The notes under the pieces are model-generated. The model was not told where the DNA came from and did no database searches. It saw nothing but the letters and a program-made list of their open reading frames with translations. The translations under genes and the position numbers were made by a program. From Delftia sp. PS-11 (lineage in GTDB: Bacteria; Pseudomonadota; Gammaproteobacteria; Burkholderiales; Burkholderiaceae_C), in NCBI RefSeq assembly GCF_029870285.1, contig NZ_JACSYA010000010.1, positions 62,001-126,000 on the forward strand: a stretch of 64,000 nucleotides of DNA. Reading direction: 5' to 3'. Shown here piece by piece: positions 1 to 9,857 of the stretch (position 1 is its first letter; the number at the start of each line of letters is the position of its first letter).

Positions 1-331
1 CCTCCAGTTCGGACAGCGCAAACGGCTTGGCCATGTAGTCATCGGCGCCATAGTCCAGCCCCTGCACGCGCTCTTCCACGCTGTCTGCCGCCGTGAGGAT
101 CAGCACGGGCAGCGCATCGCCGCGCCCGCGCAGCTTCTTGAGCACCTCCAGTCCATGCATTTTGGGCAGGCCAAGGTCCAGAATCAGCAGATCGAACTCG
201 CTGCTGGTCTTGAGCGCGGTATCGGCTTCGCTGCCATTGGACACATGACTGACCACGGCGCCCGCGCCGCGCAGGCTGCGCAGCAGGCCATCGGCCAGGA
301 CCTGGTCGTCTTCGGCAATCAGAATGCGCAT
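1..331 (-). CDS. OmpR/PhoB-family response regulator, receiver domain (cut by window edge)
   Basis: The first 110 residues of a two-component response regulator are visible on the minus strand; the C-terminal DNA-binding part lies outside the window. The receiver has all key residues: the acidic pocket E7-D8-D9, phosphoacceptor D52 in LILDLGLPKMHG, switch T80 in LILTAAD, and K102 in AKPFALSELE. The GADDYMAKPF end of the receiver is typical of OmpR/PhoB-type regulators such as QseB, PmrA and TctD. The partner kinase would be expected just downstream, off the window. It reads away from the MarR gene, with about 100 bp between them. The family is clear; the specific signal cannot be told. Confidence 0.9.
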   Translation of the reverse strand, partial: MRILIAEDDQVLADGLLRSLRGAGAVVSHVSNGSEADTALKTSSEFDLLILDLGLPKMHGLEVLKKLRGRGDALPVLILTAADSVEERVQGLDYGADDYMAKPFALSELE

Positions 332-430
332 GGGATGTCTCCTGAAATACTGGCGCGCTGCGGATGCGGGAAATTCACGCGCCTCTGTTGCCTGAATTCT
401 AGGGCTGCCAGCCAGCGCTGCGGCCACAGG

Positions 431-922
431 CTATGCCCCGCCTGCATATGCCTCCAGACCCAGCGCCACCACCGTGGCAATATCCTGCCCGACTGCCTCC
501 CGGAATTCGGCCTCGGCCTGGGCCACCGCATCGTGGAAAGCCTGCAGCCAGGTCAGGCCCGTGGGCGTGAAGCGGATGCGGCGCGCCCGCGCATCGCGCG
601 GATCGCTCTCACGCGTGACCAGCCCCCAGGCTTCGCACTGGGCCACCAGATCCGCCATGGACTGCTTGGTCATGCCCGCGCGCTCGGCCAGATCCGTGAG
701 CCGGTCGCCAGCCAGCGACAGATGCCGCGTGATGTGGATATGTGCCGCCCCCACCTTGTCGCGTGCCGCCAGGTTGGACAGTGCCAGCGGCACCTCCACA
801 TCGTGCGCCATCAGTTGCAGCACCCGGGCATCGAAGCGGCGCATGGCATGGCCCAGCAGCCGGCCCAGGTGGGTCTGGCGCCAGGCATCGGCAGGCGGCG
901 TGACGGGAGAAAGATCGCTCAT
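431..922 (-). CDS. MarR-family transcriptional regulator
   Basis: A protein of 163 residues starting MSDLSPV. The frame is open further upstream, but that extension runs into the recA promoter region and is unlikely to be translated. The centre shows a winged-helix pattern: LTDLAERAGMTKQSMADLVAQCEAWGLVTRE followed by the wing DPRDARARRIRFT, a very typical MarR recognition helix and beta wing. Such proteins bind palindromic operators as dimers and respond to small phenolic or stress ligands. It is divergent from recA, with about 145 bp between the starts, so the shared intergenic region probably holds its own operator. The ligand and targets cannot be inferred. Confidence 0.85.
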   Translation of the reverse strand: MSDLSPVTPPADAWRQTHLGRLLGHAMRRFDARVLQLMAHDVEVPLALSNLAARDKVGAAHIHITRHLSLAGDRLTDLAERAGMTKQSMADLVAQCEAWGLVTRESDPRDARARRIRFTPTGLTWLQAFHDAVAQAEAEFREAVGQDIATVVALGLEAYAGGA

Positions 923-1002
923 GCACACATTGTGCGGCGCCATCCAAAGGTCAGGCAAACTGACCAAATAAATCAACCACAGAGAACAATGAACCCATAA
1001 AC

Positions 1003-1037
1003 TACTGTTCAAGCATCCAGCCTGAATGCAGATACAG
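1003..1037 (+). promoter_or_regulatory. Two LexA-like half-matching boxes upstream of recA
   Basis: Two adjacent sequences fit the enterobacterial/betaproteobacterial LexA pattern CTGT-N8-ACAG with one mismatch each: CTGT-N8-CCAG at 1005-1020, preceded by TA as in the consensus, and CTGA-N8-ACAG at 1022-1037. They lie 30 to 65 bp before the recA start codon, where a repressor would block transcription. SOS control of recA by LexA is established for most proteobacteria; the assignment of these particular sites is inference. Confidence 0.5.
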
Positions 1038-1068
1038 AGCCCTTTAGACCATCTACCGAGGAGTCCGC

Positions 1069-2172
1069 ATGAACACCGCCGCCACCAACGCCACCACTGA
1101 AAAAGCCAAGGCCCTGCAAGCCGCACTGGCCCAGATCGAGAAGCAATTCGGCAAGGGCACCATCATGCGCCTGGGCGAAGGCGAGGCCATCGAAGACCTG
1201 CAGGTCGTCTCCACCGGCTCGCTGGGACTGGACATCGCACTGGGCGTCGGCGGCCTGCCGCGCGGGCGCGTCATCGAAATCTACGGCCCGGAATCCTCGG
1301 GCAAGACCACGCTGACCCTGCAGGTCATCGCCGAAATGCAGAAACTGGGCGGCACCTGCGCCTTCATTGACGCCGAGCACGCGCTGGACACCGGCTATGC
1401 GCAAAAGCTGGGCGTGAACCTTGGCGATGTGCTGATCAGCCAGCCTGATACCGGCGAGCAGGCGCTGGAGATCGTCGACAGCCTGGTGCGCTCGGGCGCC
1501 GTGGACCTGATCGTCGTGGACTCGGTGGCCGCACTCACACCCAAGGCGGAAATCGAAGGCGACATGGGCGACCAGCTGCCCGGCCTGCAGGCCCGCCTGA
1601 TGAGCCAGGCGCTGCGCAAGCTGACCAGCACCATCAAGAAGACCAACTGCATGGTCATCTTCATCAACCAGATCCGCATGAAGATCGGCGTGATGTTCGG
1701 CAGCCCCGAAACCACCACGGGCGGTAACGCGCTCAAGTTCTACGCCTCGGTACGCCTGGACATCCGCCGCACAGGCACCATCAAGAAGGGGGACGAGGCC
1801 ATCGGCAACGAAACCAAGGTCAAGGTCGTCAAAAACAAGGTCTCGCCCCCGTTCAAGACCGCTGAATTCGACATCCTCTTCGGCGAGGGCATCTCGCGCG
1901 AAGGCGAAATCCTGGACATGGGTGTCAACGCCAAGATCCTCGACAAATCGGGTGCCTGGTACGCCTACAACGGCGAAAAGATCGGCCAGGGCCGCGACAA
2001 CGCCCGCGAATTCCTGCGCGAAAACCGTGATCTGGCCATCGAAATCGAAAACAAGGTGCGCAGCGGCCTGGGCATCTCCCTGCTGCCCACGGCCGGCGGC
2101 GAAGCGCCCGAAGCCAAGGCCACCAAACCCGGCAAGGCCAAGGCCGACAAGGACGGCGTGATCGAAGGCTGA
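1069..2172 (+). CDS. recA: RecA recombinase
   Basis: A 367-residue RecA. It forms ATP-dependent filaments on single-stranded DNA, pairs homologous strands and activates LexA self-cleavage in the SOS response. The Walker A motif GPESSGKT is at residues 73-80, the MAW-type helix follows, loop L1 lies around [14 protein letters not shown] and loop L2 around the segment ending [15 protein letters not shown]. The C-terminal tail is Lys/Ala-rich and ends in acidic residues, as is usual. A GAGGAGT ribosome-binding site stands just before ATG. recX follows after a strong terminator. Two LexA-like boxes lie upstream. Confidence 0.98.
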   Translation: MNTAATNATTEKAKALQAALAQIEKQFGKGTIMRLGEGEAIEDLQVVSTGSLGLDIALGVGGLPRGRVIEIYGPESSGKTTLTLQVIAEMQKLGGTCAFIDAEHALDTGYAQKLGVNLGDVLISQPDTGEQALEIVDSLVRSGAVDLIVVDSVAALTPKAEIEGDMGDQLPGLQARLMSQALRKLTSTIKKTNCMVIFINQIRMKIGVMFGSPETTTGGNALKFYASVRLDIRRTGTIKKGDEAIGNETKVKVVKNKVSPPFKTAEFDILFGEGISREGEILDMGVNAKILDKSGAWYAYNGEKIGQGRDNAREFLRENRDLAIEIENKVRSGLGISLLPTAGGEAPEAKATKPGKAKADKDGVIEG

Positions 2173-2204
2173 ACTCGCACCACGACACATCGGTTAGCCA
2201 TCTT

Positions 2205-2232
2205 GGCGCAGGCCCACGCCTGCGCCTTTTTT
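2205..2232 (+). terminator. Intrinsic terminator after recA
   Basis: A perfect 9-bp stem GGCGCAGGC / GCCTGCGCC with a CCAC loop is followed by six T. It sits between the recA stop and the recX start, so it should cut most recA transcripts and leave recX at a low level by read-through. This recA/recX arrangement is known in other proteobacteria. Confidence 0.9.
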
Positions 2233-2260
2233 ATTCACAATGATTCAGGAGGCGTGCGGC

Positions 2261-2731
2261 ATGGGATTCGCCAGGCTGTCGCTCAAGGGCCGGGCGCTGA
2301 AGCTGCTGGCCCAGCGGGAACACTCGCGGCTGGAACTGGAACGCAAGCTCACCCCCCATGTGGAGGAAGGGGACGACCTGGGCGCTGTGCTGGATATGCT
2401 GGAGCAGCGCGGCTTCATCAGCGCCGAGCGTGTGGCCGAATCCGTGGTGCACGGCAAGGCCGCGCGCTTTGGCACGGCCCGCGTAGCGCAGGAGTTGCGC
2501 AGCAAGGGGCTGGATGACGAGCTGGTGCGCGCCGCCACACAGCAGTTGCGCGCCACCGAACTGCAGCGGGCCCATGCCGTCTGGCGCCAGCGCTTCGGTC
2601 AGCCCCCCGCCACGCCGCAGGAGCGCCTCAGGCAGATGCGCTTTCTGGCCGCACGCGGCTTCGGCATGGAAGTCGCCAGCAAGGTCGTGCGCGGGCGCGC
2701 CGAGGACTGGGATGCGCAGGACGAAGGCTAG
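2261..2731 (+). CDS. recX: RecX, regulatory protein inhibiting RecA
   Basis: A 156-residue RecX. RecX binds in the groove of RecA filaments and limits their extension. The frame opens at 2240, but the AGGAGG at 2247-2252 is correctly spaced for the ATG at 2261, giving MGFARLSLKGRALKLLAQREHS. The RecX hallmarks are visible: SLKGRALKLLAQREHSRLELERKL near the N-terminus, and repeated three-helix units including ARFGTARVAQELRSKGL and MRFLAARGFGMEVASKVV. Genetic linkage to recA supports the call. Confidence 0.93.
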   Translation: MGFARLSLKGRALKLLAQREHSRLELERKLTPHVEEGDDLGAVLDMLEQRGFISAERVAESVVHGKAARFGTARVAQELRSKGLDDELVRAATQQLRATELQRAHAVWRQRFGQPPATPQERLRQMRFLAARGFGMEVASKVVRGRAEDWDAQDEG

Positions 2732-2773
2732 GGCCTGTTCACAGGGCCCGGCACCACCCGCTGGCGCAGTCTC

Positions 2774-3706
2774 TTACAGCCCCAGCATGATCCGCAGGTT
2801 CTGAACTGCAGCGCCGCTGGCGCCCTTGCCCAGGTTGTCCAGACGTGCGATCAGCACGGCCTGGCGGTACTGCTCGTTGGCGAATACGCGCAGTTCCAGC
2901 CGGTTGGTATCGGCCAGCGTATCGGCGGCCAGCTTGGCATCTTCGGTGGGCGCCAGCACCGACACCCATTGCTCGGGGGTGTTCGTGGCCGCGTAATGGG
3001 CGGCCAGCGCATCGTGCAGATCGGCGGCCTTGGGCGCGCCGGGCAGCAGGTCCAGGTGCAGCGGCAACTGCACCAGCATGCCCTGGCGGAAATTGCCCAC
3101 GGCGGGGATGAACACCGGGCGGCGTGTCAGGCCGGTGTACTGCAGGATCTCGGGAATGTGCTTGTGCGACAGGCCCAGCGCATAGGCCTCATAGGGCGCG
3201 GCGGAGCCGGCCTCGTACGCCTCGATCATGGTGCGGCCGCCGCCCGAATAGCCCGACACCGAAGGCAGGCTCAGCCCGTAGTCGGCGGGAATCAGGCCTG
3301 CGGCAACCAGCGGGTGCAGCAGCGCGATGGCGCCCGTGGCATAGCAGCCGGGGTTGGACACGCGCCTGGCGGTGCGCACCGCCTCCAGCTGGCCCTGGCG
3401 CAGCTCGGCAAAGCCGTAAACCCAGCCGGGGGCCACGCGGTGGGCCGTGGAAGCATCGATGATCTTGATGGCGCGGCCGGTCTCGGCCTCGATGGCATCG
3501 ACCATGGCCACGGTCTCCCGTGCGGCATCGTCGTGCAGGCACAGGATGACCAAGTCCACGCTGGCGATCAGGGCACGCTTGGCCGCAGGATCCTTTCGCA
3601 GCTCGGGTGCGATGCTGACCAGCTCCACGCCGGAAAGATCGACCAGACGCTCACGGATCTGCAGCCCCGTCGTGCCCGCTTCGCCATCGATAAAGACTTT
3701 TGCCAT
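2774..3706 (-). CDS. argC: N-acetyl-gamma-glutamyl-phosphate reductase, type 2
   Basis: ArgC, 310 residues, NADPH-dependent reduction of N-acetylglutamyl-5-phosphate to the semialdehyde, third step of arginine synthesis. The nucleotide-binding motif [14 protein letters not shown] is at residues 8-21. The catalytic cysteine is C121 in [14 protein letters not shown], with the HKHIPEI segment further on. The short length of about 310 residues and the [17 protein letters not shown] start place it in the type 2 (short) ArgC group, not the 340-residue type 1. A GGAG site lies 10 nt before ATG. It is convergent with recX and has no other arg gene beside it. Confidence 0.96.
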   Translation of the reverse strand: MAKVFIDGEAGTTGLQIRERLVDLSGVELVSIAPELRKDPAAKRALIASVDLVILCLHDDAARETVAMVDAIEAETGRAIKIIDASTAHRVAPGWVYGFAELRQGQLEAVRTARRVSNPGCYATGAIALLHPLVAAGLIPADYGLSLPSVSGYSGGGRTMIEAYEAGSAAPYEAYALGLSHKHIPEILQYTGLTRRPVFIPAVGNFRQGMLVQLPLHLDLLPGAPKAADLHDALAAHYAATNTPEQWVSVLAPTEDAKLAADTLADTNRLELRVFANEQYRQAVLIARLDNLGKGASGAAVQNLRIMLGL

Positions 3707-4147
3707 CGCTGTGTTTCTCCTGCTGCGCGGCCTTGCTGTGCCGCTGCGGCACCATTGCCGCGTTACAGCTGCGGATTTTCACCGAAACAGGGACGCTGTG
3801 CGACTGCCGGTACAAAACCGCACACAGGGCATGTCACACGCCATTCACACAGCGCTGCCGCGCGCCATCGCACATGGCGGTCCCGCCGTGGCGCTGTCAT
3901 GGCAGGCTTGCAGGAGAGACGGGGGGAGGAAATGTCGGGAAGCCGTCTTTTCCTTGACATATCAAGGGATTGCAGGCCTCTGCCGCACGGCCCTGGTCTG
4001 GCCGCCATTGTGGATTGTGCGCATCCCCCGTATCGGATAGTTGCAGTGCAGCATGGTACATTCGGCGATTGCCAGGTCACTCCGCCTTGAGGCAGCACCC
4101 CCAGGGCTACCGGGTCAATCCCCCCCTATTTGTTTGAGAGAGACATC
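3707..4147. other. Intergenic region between argC and sucC
   Basis: About 440 bp with no convincing gene; the frames crossing it lack ribosome-binding sites or family matches. It must hold the divergent promoters of argC and sucC. A TTGACA hexamer is at 3954-3959 but has no good -10 box 16-18 bp later, and a TACATT hexamer at 4057-4062 lacks a -35 partner, so I do not name a promoter. The segment 3700-3960 is less GC-biased than the flanking genes. Confidence 0.5.
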
Positions 4148-5308
<1,161 letters not shown>

Positions 5309-5328
5309 GCAGGCCCGGAGAACACACC

Positions 5329-6222
5329 ATGTCTATCTTCATCAACAAAGACACCAAGGTCATCACCCAAGGCATCACGGGCAAGACAGGCCAGTTCCAC
5401 ACTGAAAAGTGCATCGAATACGCGAACGGCAAGAACTGCTTCGTGGCTGGCGTGAACCCCAAGAAGGCCGGCGAAAAGATCTTCGACGTGCCAATCTACG
5501 CCTCCGTCAAGGAAGCTGCCCAAGGCACCGGCGCCACGGTCTCCGTGATCTACGTGCCCCCGGCAGGTGCAGCAGCAGCCATCTGGGAAGCCGTCGAGGC
5601 CGACCTGGACCTGGCCATCTGCATCACCGAAGGCATCCCCGTTCGCGACATGCTGGAAGTGCGCAACAAGATGCGTGCCAAGGAAGCCGCTGGCGGCAAG
5701 CGCACCCTGCTGCTGGGCCCCAACTGCCCCGGCCTGATCACGCCTGACGAGATCAAGATCGGCATCATGCCCGGCCACATCCACAAGAAGGGCCGCGTTG
5801 GCGTGGTCAGCCGCTCCGGCACGCTGACCTACGAAGCCGTGGCACAGCTGACCGAACTGGGCATTGGCCAGTCGTCTGCCGTGGGCATCGGTGGTGACCC
5901 GATCAACGGCCTCAAGCACATCGACGTGATGAAGGCCTTCAACGACGATCCCGACACCGACGCCGTCATCATGATCGGCGAAATCGGCGGTCCCGACGAA
6001 GCCGAAGCCGCCCGCTGGTGCAAGGACAACATGAAGAAGCCCATCGTCGGCTTCATCGCTGGTGTCACCGCCCCTCCCGGCAAGCGCATGGGCCACGCCG
6101 GCGCGCTGATCTCCGGCGGCGCCGACACGGCCGACGCCAAGCTGGCCATCATGGAAGAATGCGGTTTCACCATCACCCGCAATCCTTCCGAAATGGGCCG
6201 CCTGCTCAAGGGCCTGCTGTAA
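5329..6222 (+). CDS. sucD: Succinyl-CoA synthetase, alpha subunit
   Basis: SucD, 297 residues. It binds CoA and carries the phosphohistidine intermediate. A Rossmann CoA-binding region occupies the first 125 residues, with [14 protein letters not shown] at 12-24. The active histidine is H256 in [13 protein letters not shown], and GPNCPGLI is the conserved hinge motif. A CGGAG ribosome-binding site stands upstream. It lies immediately downstream of sucC, and three hairpins follow before the TerC gene. Confidence 0.97.
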   Translation: MSIFINKDTKVITQGITGKTGQFHTEKCIEYANGKNCFVAGVNPKKAGEKIFDVPIYASVKEAAQGTGATVSVIYVPPAGAAAAIWEAVEADLDLAICITEGIPVRDMLEVRNKMRAKEAAGGKRTLLLGPNCPGLITPDEIKIGIMPGHIHKKGRVGVVSRSGTLTYEAVAQLTELGIGQSSAVGIGGDPINGLKHIDVMKAFNDDPDTDAVIMIGEIGGPDEAEAARWCKDNMKKPIVGFIAGVTAPPGKRMGHAGALISGGADTADAKLAIMEECGFTITRNPSEMGRLLKGLL

Positions 6223-6244
6223 GCAGCACGGGTTCTGCGCCCCT

Positions 6245-6306
6245 CCCGGGTCATGTCCCGGGAAAAATTACGCAGAATTACGAATCGGTAAGGCGGCTTT
6301 GCCGCC
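6245..6306 (+). repeat. Two hairpins downstream of sucD
   Basis: Two inverted repeats follow the sucD stop: TCCCGGG / CCCGGGA, with a TCATGT loop at 6251-6256 and trailed by AAAAA rather than T; and GGCGGC-TTT-GCCGCC at 6292-6306, whose stem extends outward as GTA / TAC with one mismatch. Neither has a T-tract, so they look like transcript-stabilising or REP-like hairpins ahead of the true terminator. Confidence 0.55.
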
Positions 6307-6330
6307 CTACACTGATCGCTCCAAAAAAGA

Positions 6331-6363
6331 AAAAGCGCCAGCGGCCACCGCCCTGGCGCTTTT
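6331..6363 (+). terminator. Terminator after sucCD
   Basis: An 11-bp perfect stem AAAAGCGCCAG / CTGGCGCTTTT with an 11-nt loop. The A-run before and T-run after make it a classical intrinsic terminator. It lies 24 bp before the next start codon, so the TerC gene either depends on read-through or has a promoter inside this short space. Confidence 0.85.
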
Positions 6364-6386
6364 CGACTCATAACAGCGGAGAAACC

Positions 6387-7079
6387 ATGGAATACCTGCA
6401 AAGCGCCGACTTCTGGATCGGCCTGGTGAAGATCATCTGGATCAACATCATTCTCTCGGGCGACAACGCCGTCGTCATCGCGCTTGCCGCACGCTCGCTG
6501 CCGCCCGCGCAGCAAAAACAGGCCGTCATGTTCGGCTCGGGCGCTGCCGTGGTGCTGCGCATCATCCTGACTGTGGTGGCAGCCAAGCTGCTGGAGCTGT
6601 CCTTCCTGCAGATCATCGGCGGCTGCCTGCTGCTGTGGATCGGCCTGCAACTGCTGACTGGCGAGGAAGAAGACGAAGGCGATGCCAAGGGCCATAGCAG
6701 CATGCTCGTGGCCATCCGTACCATCCTGATCGCCGACTTGGTGATGAGCCTGGACAACGTGATCGCCGTCGCCGCCACCGCACAGGGCAACATGGTCCTG
6801 CTGATCCTGGGTCTGGCCATCAGCATCCCAATGGTGATCTTCGGCTCCACGCTGATGATCAAGCTCATGGAACGCTTCCCCGTCATCGTCACCCTGGGCG
6901 CAGCCCTGATCGGCTGGGTCGGCGGCGAAACCATCGTCAACGACCGCCTGCTGCACGACTACGCCATCGGCCACCCCTGGCTGCACTACGTGGCGGCCGC
7001 TGTAGGCGCCGTGCTGGTCGTGGGCGTGGGCAAGCTGCTGCAGGCGCGCAACAGCGACAAGCACGCGGCACAGGCCTGA
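6387..7079 (+). CDS. TerC-family integral membrane protein (YjbE type)
   Basis: A 230-residue membrane protein with about seven hydrophobic segments. TerC-family motifs are present twice: IILSGDNAVVIALAARSLP near residues 21-39 and LIADLVMSLDNVIAVAA in the second half; the paired aspartates within membrane helices are thought to bind metal. Family members are implicated in manganese export and in metalation of secreted enzymes. The acidic loop GEEEDEGDAKGH separates the halves. No manganese riboswitch (yybP-ykoY) is recognisable upstream. A second TerC paralogue lies at 15425-16168. The family is certain; the substrate is inferred. Confidence 0.9.
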   Translation: MEYLQSADFWIGLVKIIWINIILSGDNAVVIALAARSLPPAQQKQAVMFGSGAAVVLRIILTVVAAKLLELSFLQIIGGCLLLWIGLQLLTGEEEDEGDAKGHSSMLVAIRTILIADLVMSLDNVIAVAATAQGNMVLLILGLAISIPMVIFGSTLMIKLMERFPVIVTLGAALIGWVGGETIVNDRLLHDYAIGHPWLHYVAAAVGAVLVVGVGKLLQARNSDKHAAQA

Positions 7080-7108
7080 CACCCACCCCGTACACTGCAC
7101 TTTCCCTG

Positions 7109-7137
7109 AAAACGCACTGCCCCGGCAGTGCGTTTTT
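7109..7137 (+). terminator. Terminator after the TerC gene
   Basis: A 12-bp stem AAAACGCACTGC / GCAGTGCGTTTT with a CCCG loop, ending in five T. It closes the sucCD-terC unit and separates it from the phosphatase gene. Confidence 0.9.
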
Positions 7138-7283
7138 GCTTTTCAGGCCCTGCAGCAGCTGCAAACAGTGTGGCATCGCGCCTACGGGCTGGCCGTGCAG
7201 GGGGCTTTTGCTTTACGCTCTACCTATTTCGCCTTTGCACGCCAGAAGGCACGGTCTGCCGTACCCTGATTCAACGCTCGCCC

Positions 7284-8099
7284 ATGCACCGCGCCGCCCC
7301 GCCTCCGGAATCCGCTGCCAGCCGGCCGCTGCACTGCACCATGGTCGCGCGCACCGACATTGGCCTGCGCCGTGACAACAACGAAGATGCCGTGAGCATC
7401 CTCCCCCACGCCCAGCCCTGGCCTCTGGCTGTGCTGGCGGATGGCATGGGCGGCTACAACGCTGGGGAAGTCGCAAGCGCCATGGCGACCAGTCTGGTGA
7501 CCTCGGCCATGCAAAGCGTGAACGCCAAAACCGCCAGGTGCAACACACCGCACGCACGCCGCCAGCTGCGGCAGGCGCTGGACGATGCGCTGCATCTGGC
7601 CAATACCGCCATCCTCACCGCCGCCAGGGACACGCCGGGCTGCAAAGGCATGGGCACCACCGTCGTGGCAGCAGCCCTGCTGCCCGGGCTGATGGTACTG
7701 GCCCACCTGGGCGACTCGCGCGCCTACGGCTGGCGCCGTGGACGGCTGCACCGCATCACGCGCGACCACACCTGGCTGCAGGAAGAAATCGACGCCGGCC
7801 GCATGCAGGACACACAGGCACGCCACTCCAGCCTGGGGCACCTCCTGACCCAGGCGCTGGGCGTGAGCGAGGAGATTTCCCCCGACTTCAACGAATGGCC
7901 GCTGCAGGCCGGCGACCGCATCCTGCTGTGCTCGGACGGCCTGACCGACATGCTCGACGACAGCGCGCTGGCCGCGCTGTTCGCCGAAGCCACGCCGCTG
8001 CCCGTGCTGCTGACCACACTGCTGGCCGCAGCCAACGCCGCCGGGGGCCACGACAACATCAGTGCCGCGCTGATCGAAATCCAGGCGCCCGTGCGCTGA
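7284..8099 (+). CDS. PP2C-type serine/threonine protein phosphatase
   Basis: A 271-residue soluble PP2C (PppA/PrpC/Stp1-like) metal-dependent phosphatase. The motifs in order are RTDIGLRRDNNEDAV, the metal-binding LADGMGGYNAGEVAS, GMGTTVVAAALL, LAHLGDSRAYGWR, RDHTWLQEE, LLCSDGLTDMLDD and the final GGHDNISAALIEI. The frame is open 52 codons further upstream but crosses the previous terminator. ATG at 7284 fits best although its ribosome-binding site is weak; ATG at 7341 is an alternative. An FHA protein follows on the same strand, a common pairing in Ser/Thr signalling, but no matching kinase gene is in the window. Confidence 0.9.
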   Translation: MHRAAPPPESAASRPLHCTMVARTDIGLRRDNNEDAVSILPHAQPWPLAVLADGMGGYNAGEVASAMATSLVTSAMQSVNAKTARCNTPHARRQLRQALDDALHLANTAILTAARDTPGCKGMGTTVVAAALLPGLMVLAHLGDSRAYGWRRGRLHRITRDHTWLQEEIDAGRMQDTQARHSSLGHLLTQALGVSEEISPDFNEWPLQAGDRILLCSDGLTDMLDDSALAALFAEATPLPVLLTTLLAAANAAGGHDNISAALIEIQAPVR

Positions 8100-8338
8100 C
8101 AGGCCAGTGCCACATCAAGAATGCGCACCGCCCTGCAGCCAAAGCCTGCTGTACAGAACGCCGATCAAGTACATTTCTACGATAGCCAGCGCCCAAGAGG
8201 GCCACAGCCAACCTGCAAGCGCACATGACAACCCCATTGGACAACACCTGCCACGAAGGCTGTTCCGGACAGCAAACGGGACTGGACACTGGCTGCCAGC
8301 CACAGCCTGGCCCGGGTATCACAGAGGAGTTTTAGAGC

Positions 8339-9067
8339 ATGCCGACCCTGGTCATCTCCATCGATGGCGCCGTCATCAAGGAAGTGCCGTTGAGCAAGGA
8401 GCGCACGACACTGGGACGGCGCCCCTACAACGACATCGTGATCGACAACCTTGCCGTCAGCGGGGAGCATGCCGTGCTCACCATGGCTGCAGATGGCAGC
8501 GTCACCATTGACGACCTGCGCAGCACCAACGGCACCTACGTCAACAGCCAGGCCGTGCAGCGCCAGGTGCTCACACACGGCGACCTGCTCGACATCGGCC
8601 GCTACAAGATCCGCTTCGTGCAACAGGAAAAAGTCGCGACCCGCGCAGCGCTGGCAGCCATCGAGGCCGCATCGCAGGCCATGGCCGCCAGCCCTGCGCC
8701 CGCCACCATCCGGCGCGACGAGCCGCCGCAGCCTTCCGATTTTGGCGCCACCAACTCGGGCTTCGGCCATACGCTGCCGCCTTCCATGGCCGGCCTGGCC
8801 ACGCGCCAGGCGGCCATCCGCATGCTCAGCGGCAACGCCGCAGGCCGGGAAGTGCCACTGATCAAGATCGTCACCACCCTGGGCAAGCCCGGCGTTGCCG
8901 TGGCCTCCATCACCCAAAAGCCCCATGGCTTCGTGCTGACGCATCTGGAAGGGGACATGCCCAGCCTCAAGCTCAACGGCCAGGCCATCGGCCAGAGCCC
9001 CGCACCGCTGCAGCATGGCGACACCGTGGAGCTGGCAGGCACGCAGATGCAGTTCCTGCTGGCCTGA
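8339..9067 (+). CDS. FHA-domain protein with two FHA modules
   Basis: A 242-residue protein with a good ribosome-binding site (AGAGGAG). Residues about 24-75 form a clear FHA domain: LGRRPYNDIVIDN, VSGEHAVL and STNGTYVN carry the Arg, Ser, His and Asn residues that contact phosphothreonine. A second, degenerate FHA-like repeat occupies about residues 155-242 (TLGKPGVAVASITQ through LKLNGQAIG) and lacks the full binding set, so it may be structural. An Ala/Pro-rich linker joins them. The neighbouring PP2C phosphatase suggests it reads Ser/Thr phosphorylation. Its partner is unknown. Confidence 0.88.
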   Translation: MPTLVISIDGAVIKEVPLSKERTTLGRRPYNDIVIDNLAVSGEHAVLTMAADGSVTIDDLRSTNGTYVNSQAVQRQVLTHGDLLDIGRYKIRFVQQEKVATRAALAAIEAASQAMAASPAPATIRRDEPPQPSDFGATNSGFGHTLPPSMAGLATRQAAIRMLSGNAAGREVPLIKIVTTLGKPGVAVASITQKPHGFVLTHLEGDMPSLKLNGQAIGQSPAPLQHGDTVELAGTQMQFLLA

Positions 9068-9105
9068 CACTCTGCGCCACGCGATCCCCTGCGCACTCAT
9101 TGCTC

Positions 9106-9141
9106 TGACAAAAATGTCACGAAAAAAGAGAGATATCTGTC
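9106..9141 (+). promoter_or_regulatory. Possible PilR-type enhancer sites for pilA
   Basis: An inverted repeat TGACA-AAAA-TGTCA (9106-9119) and a CTGTC at 9137-9141 lie 75-110 bp upstream of the -24/-12 promoter of pilA. TGTC motifs are the core of PilR binding sites in Pseudomonas pilA promoters. Position and motif fit an enhancer for a sigma54 activator; the assignment is inference. Confidence 0.45.
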
Positions 9142-9165
9142 AGAAAATGCCTTGTGCTTGTGTAG

Positions 9166-9762
<597 letters not shown>

Positions 9763-9800
9763 TGTGCTGATATCTGGCTGACCGGCAGATACAGCAATGC

Positions 9801-9831
9801 AAGGCGATGTGCGCAGGCACATCGCCTTTTT
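9801..9831 (+). terminator. Terminator after pilA
   Basis: Stem GGCGATGTGC / GCACATCGCC with a GCAG loop and five T. The flanking AA extends it to a 12-bp stem (AA pairs with the first T residues). It also lies just past the end of the convergent glycosyltransferase gene and may serve both transcripts. Confidence 0.9.
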
Positions 9832-9857
9832 CATTGGAAAGGCAAGTGCTGCCCACT

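Noticed and set aside
3954..4062. TTGACA (3954-3959) and TACATT (4057-4062) as a sucC promoter
   Set aside because: The spacing to any matching partner hexamer is wrong in both cases.
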